Below, piece by piece: positions 50,601-62,600 of a DNA stretch of 64,000 bases. The DNA is from Stichopus chloronotus (taxonomy: Eukaryota; Echinodermata; Holothuroidea; Aspidochirotida; Stichopodidae), in NCBI GenBank assembly GCA_021234535.1, contig CM037841.1:14962825-15026824 (forward strand). Reading direction: 5' to 3'. Position numbers and translations under genes: made by a program. A model generated the notes under the pieces. The model made no database searches and was not told where the DNA came from. It saw only the letters and a list, made by a program, of their open reading frames with translations. Position 1 is the stretch's first letter. Each line of letters opens with the position of its first letter.

Positions 50601-53600
50601 ACCTCTCCATACTTCATTCACATCGGAATTCCCTAAACTACGGACAAATCATTTTTCATAAAGGAGCAGACATGATTTTTTCCCTTTCGTTAGCTACATA
50701 GGCCTATCTGTATTTTATTTTCTCCTCAGTTGACGCGAGATGCCTGATATGGGGAGATCCCCATTACATCACATTTGACGGAAGAAAGTACAGTTTCCAA
50801 GGAGACTGTGAATATACTCTGGTAGAAACATGTGGAAACTACGGGGACTTATATCCATTTAAGATAATTGGGGATAACTTCAAAACTAGACCTTCTAATA
50901 GGTTTTCCTTCCTGAAATCACTTAAGTTCTTCATTTACGGGAAGGTTTACGAACTCCTGCCCAGGAATGAAGTTCGTGTGGATGGTGTTACCACAAAGCT
51001 ACCTTACTCTGATCGATTTGGTGTTTCTATATACTACAGCATGCCCCACACGGTAAGGAAACATACATTTCGCACACAAAAAAAAAATATTAAGTATGTG
51101 TTCAGCTGATACCCTTAAAAGTTCTTTTCTTTTTGTTGTGAGTGTTGGGCGGAGGGAGGAAGATGAGATTCAGAGGCTATATGAATTTTAAGGGAGGAGC
51201 CCGCAGATAAAGGTTGAACCTAAGCAAGTGTAAAGTTCTATCATTATGTATGCCATCCTATTTTTGTCATTTTGGTTGTGTTAAAGTTTCTAAGTGGCGT
51301 CCACTTTCAGTGAATATGAATATTTATGAAGATTCATTTTAAAATCAAGTGACGTAGATTGGTGAAAGAGCGGTTCTTTAACGTAATTAATTATTGATGC
51401 AAAAATATTAATTGTACACTAAATTTTTAAACTAAAAGAAACTGTTCATTGCAGACCCTAATGACCGAGTTTGGCTTGGCTATTCGCCTTGAGTCTGGTA
51501 AATATAACGGCGAAATCGGACTTCCGAGGAGTTACCAAGGAGCAGTGTGTGGTCTTTGTGGTACTTACGACGGAGACCCCTCCAACGACTTTATCTCTCC
51601 CGATGGTAATTTAGTAAGTTGACCAATTTCTCTCATTATAGTAGCCTTCAGACAAATTAATTGGTTCTAAAGAAAACTTCCAAAAAATAAATATGCACCA
51701 CATAGAGAAATATCAAACATGGTATGGCTCAAGTAAGGTCAACCTCTACCAATAAATATAAACAAAATAACTAGATTCTTTTGTCGTAATTGTAATTGCA
51801 ACTAGCTTTATTGTCTAACAAATATCAGAAAACCACAGGCCAGTCCAATGGAACGGTTAAGTCATTAACGACACTAATAATGACAATAATAATAATAAGA
51901 AGAAAAGTAATAAGAATAGGGTGAAATTACAATCATCCTGTGGATAAAATGATTTATTTGATTTACGGCGTACCAGTGTTATAGGCAAGCCAAGTCACTG
52001 ATTCGAACTCATCTCGACTCGAATCGAGTTTTTAATAACGTGAGTTGACTCAAGTCAGGAGTCAAAAATGACTAACTTTACTCAAGTCACAACGGAAAAT
52101 TAATCACTTGAGTTGACTCGGACGCCAGCCCATAATGACTCGCGTCTGAATAGAGACTTTAGTCATAGACACATAGTCAGAGTAACAGACTCCAGGAGTC
52201 TCTCAACAATCGCAAGTGCAGCGCAGGCAAACAAGATTAAAATATCTTATGAAATCCACTCTAAATAACGCAGGTGCTATGTTATTACAGTAGAGGGCAT
52301 AAAAATAAGTCCAGCCATGTCGCCAGCACGGTATGTGTTCTCAAGAATAGGTCCATAATCCCACTTGTTTGGCTCTAAACTTGGAATAGTACAAGAATAA
52401 AATACACCTTTATGACATCTGGCAAGGCATTACGGAGCACTCTGACTTTGTATATTATTCGTGCATATGGTATAGACAGTAAGACGATATATTGGGGCCT
52501 ACATATTTAAAGCAATCCTTGAAAAAAAATCTTCCAAAAATGATTGGACAAAATAGTGGTCGACAAGCAATAACTCATGACGACACGTTCTGGTCAGTCC
52601 GACGGCCCCTGTCGGCCACACTGTCAGTCCACCAGGGAAATGTCCTGCGGTTCAACGAATGTTCGCACATGACGACGATGCTGATAAAACTGTAACCCAT
52701 CAAGCAAATTTTTGTCCAGCAGCGGCCCCTCCGACGCCCTGAGTGGGCATTATGGCCACCGACGCGACGGCCCCTCCGAGTATTGACGTCGCTGTGGTTT
52801 TAGCGTTCCCCGTGTTGGAACAAAGTGCATTGAAACCGTAAACATTAATAGCAGCTTGTCCATGAGAGGTTTGTAGCCATTTTGGACAGCATGAATAAAT
52901 TTATGAAACGAAATATTATTTAAGTGATTCTCATTTATTCCATGAAGGCAAAAATATTGTGCTCGCAACCTCATAACTAGTATTTGTGATTCAGGCATCT
53001 TCATAATGACAGACAAACCTGGTAACTATTTCCTAAGCGGTTTTCTGTCAATAGTGTGCATTAAAACTATATTCAAATTTGAAAAATACATTACAATGTG
53101 AGATAAGGTAAACTTTAAGAGCTTGTAATACGGCATTTTGATCCTAGATTGCTAAGTGACTGTAGATTCCCTCAATACTCCCATGGATTTGTGAAGTCTT
53201 ATTTGACGAAGTATTGCTTACCCTTGGATGTCTGTTCTCAACTACTGTAACAATTTCAATTTACTTGAGATTAGGACCGACCTTCTTTATCCAAAGCAGC
53301 AAAATTAAGCCGGGTTTAAGTCCCTTAGTTTTACTGAGTTTTTTAAGGAGTTTTACTGGTTCGTTTTTGGTTCGATTGGCTCGTTCGAGGGTGAATTGAA
53401 CATGTATCCAACCCTTCTATCTAACCCCCTATCGAATCCTACATGGAATCATAAGTGTCTCTGCGTTACACTGTTGATACTCGTTAAACATGGGCCAAAA
53501 CACTAAGTTACATGTGGAACATTTAAAGCCAGTAAAGCCGTTTCTTTGGTTTGTGACCTGCCCAAATTGACAAATTGGTTCGGCAATCCATTCCCAAAAT

Positions 53601-56600
53601 TCTAGGTTTGACTTGCACTCTTTCCTTACTTATTCACCGACGTGTAATTCCTCTAGCATGAATGCAGCAGAAGGACAGACGAAAACTATGCCCTGGACCC
53701 CTACGTATGTTTAAAGTGTTTTTTTTTTTAAATTTGATTGCATCTCAAAGAAAAAATGATGAAATGCAGGTCACAATGACTGGAGCATAACTTTTACTAT
53801 AGGCTGAGGGTGGCATAAATGGAATAAAAGTTCGACAATAACACCATCTCACCGTCTGCGTCTAAGGTTATGTGACAGCTGCAAAAAGGCCCCAAGGGGG
53901 AGAGGACACCCCCCCCCCCTTAGAGCAGTCATTGGGTGCCCAACTAACTTTTGAACTGTCCATTTGTAGACGCATTATTCCAGTCTATCTACTTTAGTGG
54001 TCATCCCAAGAGGGTATGTTTATTGACAGACAAAAATGGTGTTAAAAGTAAGATATATTGAGAGAATTAGAAATAAGATATACCGAGAGAATTAAAAGTA
54101 AGATATATTGAGAGAATCTAAATTACCGAAAGTGTGAATCTTAATAGTTGTAAAAGGTCTCAAAATTAGGATGTTTACAATGCATCCTCAATACATGTAT
54201 GGGAAATACATTGTGTGTGTGTGTGCGTGCATCTGTGACACTTGCTTGGGTACGCACTAATTCAATAGGGGAAAGTCAGATGAAAGCCAAACTTGGTATG
54301 TAGGCAGTTGCCATATTGAGAAGTTGTGACCTATTGTTTTTGCTGGAGGTCAAAGGTCATCTGGGGAACTGGGGGCAAAAGTCTGGAAACCTTGTTATGC
54401 TATGGATGCTTATATGTTCCACCAGTCCCCCTCTAGGGAATCATGGAAGTACTGCTTCATGATCGAAGTACAGTTTCATGATCGAATCAAGAAGCAGCAG
54501 TGCTGTTGGAAGTATTGTAGGTGGTCCCACCAGACAAGTTTTGGCTGGATCAGTTTACGTCCTCGTGCTTCAGTGCTGATGTGTGCATTCATGAAAATGT
54601 CTTTCAAGTGAGGTGGGCAGGACAAAATGAAAGAAAATAAGTACAGTGGAAACGAGATTCCAGGAATTGACTCCAGGGCATATGCTGTCAGTGTTGGGTG
54701 GACTTTAAAGGTGCATAGATGTGATAAACCTTATTGCAATTTGCACTGAGAACCCCTTCTTTAGCGCTTTAAATGAAAGATTCACAGCTGCTTGTGCTTT
54801 GTAAATTGAATGGTATATTGCTGTACATTGCAGGAATCAACACCTTCACTCCATTGCATTAATTGAAATAGCTTTCTTGATATTTATGAACTCCGGCATA
54901 TCATTTTACAGTGTGCATATTTCAAGTACCAGGAACCATAGTGCCCTTGGGCTGTTGTGAAATCATGCAAAATACTTCTTCTCTTACAGATTGTATGTAA
55001 CACTATTGATGGTTGGTCACATTAGTGTTATGGAAGTGGTTCCATGCAGGTGCATGCTTTCATGTTTGGGGTCCAATGGCTGGAATGGGCCATTTTATAA
55101 AAGCATGAAATATGTTTCTTTTTCTACAGATTTTATGTTACAAAAGTAAGAGTTCATGGTCAGATATGGGCCCTTGGACTCTTGTTTATCAGAGTAGTAT
55201 GTGTTGCCCTTTTCTATTGGTGAATATTCGTGAATCTTTAACAAGTTGTAAGCAACATTTCTTGTCCCAGCTTGTCCTCATTATAAGGAGAGAAGCTTGC
55301 ACAATTACACGCATCTGGCAAGAAATGAGGCATTTGGCTACATTAAACAATATCAAAGGAGTTATAGGAAATGAACTAACAAGAAAGCATATCGATGTTA
55401 ATATGAGTCTCCATAAAATATGGTGACTCGAGTTGACTGGATCAAGTATTTGACTTGCCAAAGCGTTTTACTTGACTTGGACAATGTAGGAAATGACTTG
55501 TCTTGCGACCCGACCACATTTGACCTGCCTGTGGCTCGATCTATGGAAGAGTCGTTACAACATTGTGGCATACGTTATCTATATTTAACTCAGAGGTACA
55601 CCTTGAATGATTTTGAAGGAAGTAACATTAAGGTTTCTAACTGATTTACTTTTACGTACTTCTCAGATTACAGAGGTTGATAACTTTGCCAACAGTTGGG
55701 TGGTCAATATTCAAGAGACCTGTGAGGCATATATACCGATGGAACCATGTGATGATGGTGGCGGCTCACCCAACCTGCCAGAGGCTCGCTCTTTGTGTTC
55801 CTTACTTAGACAGAGGAGAGGTACCTTTAAAATAGTTTTCAATTCCAATTGTGTGTATGTCAGGGATGTATAACATTTATTGGGCTCAGCATTTCGATAC
55901 AATTGAGTGTCATTTCACACTGTGGTTTCTGTTGTGGGATATATGTGTATACTGCAGTGCAATCCTGCAGCTGAACACTATACTGTTAATAATAATACGA
56001 TAAATGTCCAATTCGTCTAAGATCTCTTTAAATATTTTAAGTTGGTACATTGATAGTTTGAGTATTTGTTTTCTTCTTGCAGGTCCTTTTCGAGATTGTT
56101 TGAATGTTGTAGATCCTGATCCTTACTATGAGACGTGTGTGTATGATCTTTGCGCCATGCTACCGGATGACAGCATTCTTTGCAACCATCTCGAGCAGTA
56201 CGCACAGGCCTGCCGCAATGCAGGAGAAACACCAGGTGACTGGAGAGCAAGAACAAACCAATGTGGTAAGTTTCAAAAGGAGATTTTCAAATAACACAGA
56301 AATTTTTTTACTATACCGGTGTTAACTTGGCATTGCAGTTTAGCTTTACCTTTATCTCTGTGATTTCGAAACAGCTTTTGAGTGTCCTGTCGGTATGGTG
56401 TACAACCCATGTGGGACCGGGTGCCCAGCGACATGTGTCGACCAGGACCCGCTGGCAGATTGTCCAATGGTTTGTCTTGAAACTTGCGAATGCCAAGAGG
56501 GGATGGTGTTCGATGGTACCATGTGTGTAGAACCATCCATGTGCGGGTGTCCTCTTCCAGACGGAGGATATGTTTCTGTGAGTATGCATACAGTTCACCA

Positions 56601-59600
56601 ATTGTAGGCTGCATCAGTCTTAACCCCAAGTTAATGCTTTTGTACTGCCTAGATGGCACTGCTACCTCCAAACAAGTACATTTGTGATGGTCTCAGCTAT
56701 AGTTGACTTTCATGACAACTGACCTTTCTTATTGACAGATGTCGTGAGTATGTTTGTAACTGTTTTTGCTATTTTGTTTTAATATGTACTTTTCTGTTTA
56801 AGGAAGGGGAGGAAGTCATGTTTGAAGACTGTACTTTAATGTGTTTCTGCCGTAACGGAACTCTGGAATGCACAGAATTACTATGTGATGAAAATGCAGA
56901 GTGTGACATTCGTGGAGGAGTCAGAAACTGTTTTTGCAACGAAGGTTATGTTGGAAATGGAACCTTCTGTGAACTTGGTAATCACATTTTTTTACATCAG
57001 TACTGACTTATGTCACTGTAAAGAAACTAAATTTGAATTGCACTCGGACTATAATATCATTAATTGGAAATATTTTCCAAGCATTTACTTTATCGCAACA
57101 CTTCATTGCATTTCTTGCGCTCTTTTTTATTTCTTATGTATGAATCACCACACTCGCCAGATGCACATAACGTTTCTACAGCTGTTTCTACGAGTGTTTC
57201 ATGGAAATTAATAAGATCACGAAATCTGTCATTTGGACAAACAATACATTTCGTAAGGTCAGTTCTCGGCTTGCCGTATTTTGTTTTGCAAACTTCAACT
57301 TTTTTTGCTCTTGTCATCACTTTTTAGCGAAATTTAAATTTTATACTCTTGAATGTCCAGCTCCAAAACACTGCCAGATATTTGGTGACCCTCACTACAA
57401 CACCTACGACAATGTCATGTATCGTTTCTCGGGAGAGTGCAGCTACAAGCTCAGTGAGACATGCGGACGGATCGGTGGTCTTCCCACTTTCAGAATAGTT
57501 GGTGACAATGAAGTCAACTTGCATGGCTCCAGTAGTCTTAAATCCATACGGTTAGCTATCAATCGCAGAGGTTACCTGCTTGACAACACTGGCCGAGCAT
57601 TCGTTAGAGGAAGTTACGTCGAATCTTACCCGTATATTGAAGACGATGGCAGTGTTGTAATAACTTACAGTTATCCCAGTCTCGTAAGTGGCATTTTGAT
57701 AATTTAAAGCAAAACTGAGTGTGCCAAAAATCACGACCTATCAAATTTTATATGAACGAACGTTGTGTGAAATTTGTACCGTAAATACGAACTTCTCAGA
57801 TTATGGACTTACTGATACAATAAGCTTAATTGATCATGACTTCTGATATTTCACAATCACCCAAAAAGTTTACTGTTCGGCAGTTATGCGACCATTTGTT
57901 GATAAGCGTATAGTAAACCAATGTAATGTTTAAATTGCACAAATGATCTTGCATGTTTAATTACATTTTCTTGAAATTACAAATACATCATATCCCCATT
58001 TCTACGGTTGGTCATTGAGATATTAATGTAATACATATTATTAAGTGACACGGAGAGACGTGTGGGGGTGATGTAACAGAACTAAACGAAACCTAAAAGT
58101 GTTTACAAATTATTTTCTTTTAAATTATTTTTACAGTAGAGCTGATACGTACCATTCCATACATTGTTTTGAGTGAGAATATGCATCTGACTTAAAACTC
58201 TACTACTACAGTAAAGATGTCATTTAAATCATCATTGTTTAAAGTAAGGGTAGACTTTTGGACTCTGACGATAAAAGTCTGCCTAAATACTTCCACAGTG
58301 GTCATATTAACAGTTTATTTGATCTACAATAATTTCAAATTAATGTGAACTCTCTCACTCACAGATGATAATGACAGAATTTGGTGTTAATATCAAGTAC
58401 AATATATTAGGAAATGGATCGGCATCGATTGAAGTACCATCGTGGTATTTTGGCAAGTTGTGTGGTCTCTGCGGAGATGCTGACGGTGACCAGACTAATG
58501 AGTACAAATTGCCAAATGGAAACATTGTAAGTACATTCAATAACATTCGACCTGGTTCAAGGAAATTGTTGAGTTCTGCGAGCACATATACAACAAACGT
58601 ACCGAACTATTTTTATTATCCCTTGATACAGACTATACGTGTAGAGTTTGGACCAATGCGTGATTTTGCGAACTAAAACGCTCTCCACGCACACTGAAAA
58701 GACGTGATCATAGGCCTAACTGCAAATAGCGCAGTCAGCAGTCATATAATGTCACTTGGCGGATGAACCCGTCAAACTGCATGCGTAAAACGTTCAACGC
58801 TTTTCTATGGAGAAGTCCTTTTGATCCCTGAAAAAGTCCGTTTGGAACAACGTTCACAAGAACTACCTGATATTGTTGAGATTTCATATAGCAAGAACCA
58901 ATTAAGTTTGCAAATGTGATGTATGCATGTTTATCGGGGTTGGTTATTATTTTCGAATTATTAATCTCTAATTAATAATTTGTTAAAGACACTTACAGTT
59001 GTAATTTGCCGAAAAGTTTTATACATTGGGGTGAAAAAATTAATATTATTCGCAAATTAATAAAAACAGAATAAACTTCAAAAACGCAAATTGCGCTAAA
59101 AAAAAATTATCATTTTTTAAATTTCGGAATCACTTTTAGGAGTGCGGAGTGCAATATGTGAAGAAATGTACGGTGTTTGTTAGCTATTACCAAATGTATA
59201 AGGTCTTTGCAGTATCTATACATTACACTGTAAACGTTTTACAAGTTAATCTTCCATGAATATGACACATTTTGGTCTTATGATTAAATCTTATTATTAA
59301 ATACAATATAGTTTTATTTCTCACAGAGTTAGTTCATTGCTTCTTGAACCATCTGCAGGTCACTTCTCCTGTTGCCTTTGCGAACGAGTGGAATGTTGGT
59401 TTCTGTCCCACAGAGGCACCTTTAAACCCAGAGCCATGCCAAGAAAATCCAGAGGCATTTGATGCTGCTAAGGATAATTGTTACTTCCTTGTTGCTGATA
59501 ACGGTACATTGATCAACTGTCTGTTCTCAAAACTCCAAAAAATATTGACCCATATTTAAGTAGTGTGTCATTTTCCGAAATCATCTGTACTAGCAACTAT

Positions 59601-62600
59601 ATCCTTTCCCCTGCAATACTGTTCACTTGTTAGAATGAACACATTTGTAATTCAATTGCAACAATTGCAATACATGTAAAGGAATGGACATAATTGTAAC
59701 TTATAAAAATAAAAATAATTCTCCTTACTAAAATGGGATACCAAATAACACGTAAGTCACGTCTTTGGTGCTCGGCCACCTTTTCATTGTCTTACTTTGC
59801 GTAATATTAACGGTCCATACTTCAAAGATTGGCCAATTGCCAATTTAAGTGTCATTAAATACTGCATAATTACAATATATTTTAAATTAATGTGTTAATT
59901 CTAAATTGTTAATGTGAGGTGATATCTCTAATGTTTCTCACTCACAACTATTTCTCCTTCCTTCTATCCTTTTCTCTCTTTTCTTTAGGTCCCCTCTCTC
60001 AGTGTTACGATTTCCTTGACCCCACCCCTTACTACGAAGCCTGCCTCTTCGATCTTTGCTCTATATACCCTTACAGAGAGTTCATGTGTGACAGTGCGAT
60101 GCATTACGTAGAGGCATGTCAGCATGCAGGAGGTAGTCCCCGAAACTGGAGAAACTTAGTGCCCGATTGTGGTAAGATAGAGGGGGAAGGGCATTTAAAA
60201 TGCACTAACGAGGCATACAAAGAAATCACCTTTATCATTGATTAACTTTTCATGCTCATTACTGAACATCTGCAAAAGCTTCACCCTCCTCCTTTCCAAG
60301 AAAAAAAGCCTTATCCATAAGATGAGTTACGACAAATGCATGCATCATTTAAATGTCTGAAAGTTTGGATGAACAAATTACTCAAGGGCAACAAATGACT
60401 GAATTCTACCTATATGAGAAACTTATTTCTTGAAAAGGCAACCGCCCTGTCTTAGTTTTGATAATCTATCATTTTGTGTCAACAAAATTGATTTAAAAAA
60501 ATAGTATAATGTACAACCAACAAAAATAATGATGTATTCTCTCACTGCGACCGACGGAACATATATGAATTAAGGACCAGTCTTTAGCTATGTTAATCTC
60601 ATTCAAGGTCAATGCTTATGATTGAGGCTAACACTGCTTCCATTCCTTTACAGATATGAGATGCCCGATTAATTCTACGTACGGAGATTGTAATACCGGT
60701 TGTCCAAAGACTTGTGCTAGCCCCGACGGACACAGTCATTGCCCAATGGATTGCGTAGAAACATGCGAGTGTCCCCCGGGATACGTTCTTGACAATGACC
60801 GTTGTGTGCGTCTCTCACAGTGCAGGTGTCCTGACCCAAATGGTGGTATCGTTCAGGTACAAGGCTCAAAATATGAATAACTTATGATCATTTAGTATAG
60901 CGGAAGAGAAAAGACTGTGATTAACTTGAAGTGGGTTAAATTAGGAAAGCTGGAGAGTAGTTGCAATGGTAACATAGTTAAAACTGACCGTAAGTAACTA
61001 AGATGTGATTTCACTCGATTGCAGACATAGCATAGTTACATAGGGCAAGACAGTGCTGACATGCTGGAGCGGGGATAAAATCAAGATATGGTGTAGCAGT
61101 GGTAAACGAAGTTGAAGGAGGGGTAAATTGATTAACCATTAAAATTATTTCTTGTCATATCTAGGACCTAGGACAGAATGCTGGCTTTACTTATTTTCGT
61201 GACTGATTTTTCTTCTTTTAGCCGGGAACTGTTCACGTGAATGAGGACTGCACATTCAGGTGCAAGTGCATTGATGGAGTCTACACATGTTTCAACATTT
61301 CCTGCAGCGTTAATGCCGTCTGTGAGCTGAGGGGAAGTTTCAAAGACTGCTATTGTAACAAAGGATTCACAGGAGACGGTGTGGAATGTTACGCAGGTTA
61401 GCATGTAGGCTAATACTTGACAGCTTTGGGCTGTAGTCAACTATCGTAATTAATAATTCGCGCCGTATGCACCATACAGCACTCCAAAAACACGTGTTAG
61501 CTATCGTCAATTTAATCTAGACACGTGATAAAATGATAAGTACAACCTATTTTGTTTCAGAATCTCAGTTTGAGGGCAGATGCGATCCTCGATGGTACAC
61601 ACCGAGAGGCGAGAGTTGCTATGGTTACTATGAACAGCCAAAATCATTTGAGGACGCTGCAGCACTGTGCGAAAGGAATTATGGACACCTTGTCTCCATC
61701 TCTGATGTCGAAGAAAATGCTTTCGTCACTCGCTTGACAAATGGCGAAAGGGCATGGATCGGAGGCCTACGCAACACATCACTTTGTGAGTGTTGCGAAT
61801 ACTGGCGGAATATGACATATATAATTTTCCTACACATATAATATTTTCTTGTGAAATGCGAACTTGGTGAGACTTCAACGTTTATCATGAATATATTAAA
61901 TATCAACAAGATTTTGATGGCCCATGTAATATGTATTATTTCTCTAACTTTGTTTATTTTTCCCTAACCTAGATTCAGCTTTCCAAAGGACCGATGCTAC
62001 ATACGCTTTCCGTTACATCAGAAAAGAAATGCCCGTGGGCATCCACAGGATTGAATTCAGTGTTAGAGCTCGCAAAAACGCTCACATTTCTCTCAGCACT
62101 TACGACAGAGACACCCCGGATATGTATGAGATTGGTAAGATTGTTGGTAATAAAAGGTTCAGATTAACCAATAATCTAACCAACATATGGGGAGTGGGTC
62201 CCCGACCAGGAAGGGAGAGGGGGAAAATTGTAGGAAGCAGTGACACTGACATATATCTATTTTACATATGGCGTTAATTTTTATTGGACACATCGCGAAT
62301 AGGTAGGGGTCGCCTGCCGATCACCTTCCATGGATCCAATGTACCAGTTTTTCAGCTGTCTGTATAGGCCTACTTAGCGTCCCCTTCAGGTTTTCAAGTA
62401 GGCTTGTTCTGCAGTTGTCCTCTAGGACGACAATCTATCGTTCCTCCCCCCCCCCCCCCCCCATTATAACAAAATTCTGAATATGCTACTGCACTGAGAT
62501 AATTACAGTTATCTATCATTCTTACATACTGCACTTAACAGTGATTGGTGGCTGGTCTAACACCAAATCAGCAATCCGGCGTTGTAAGGGATGTGAGTCT

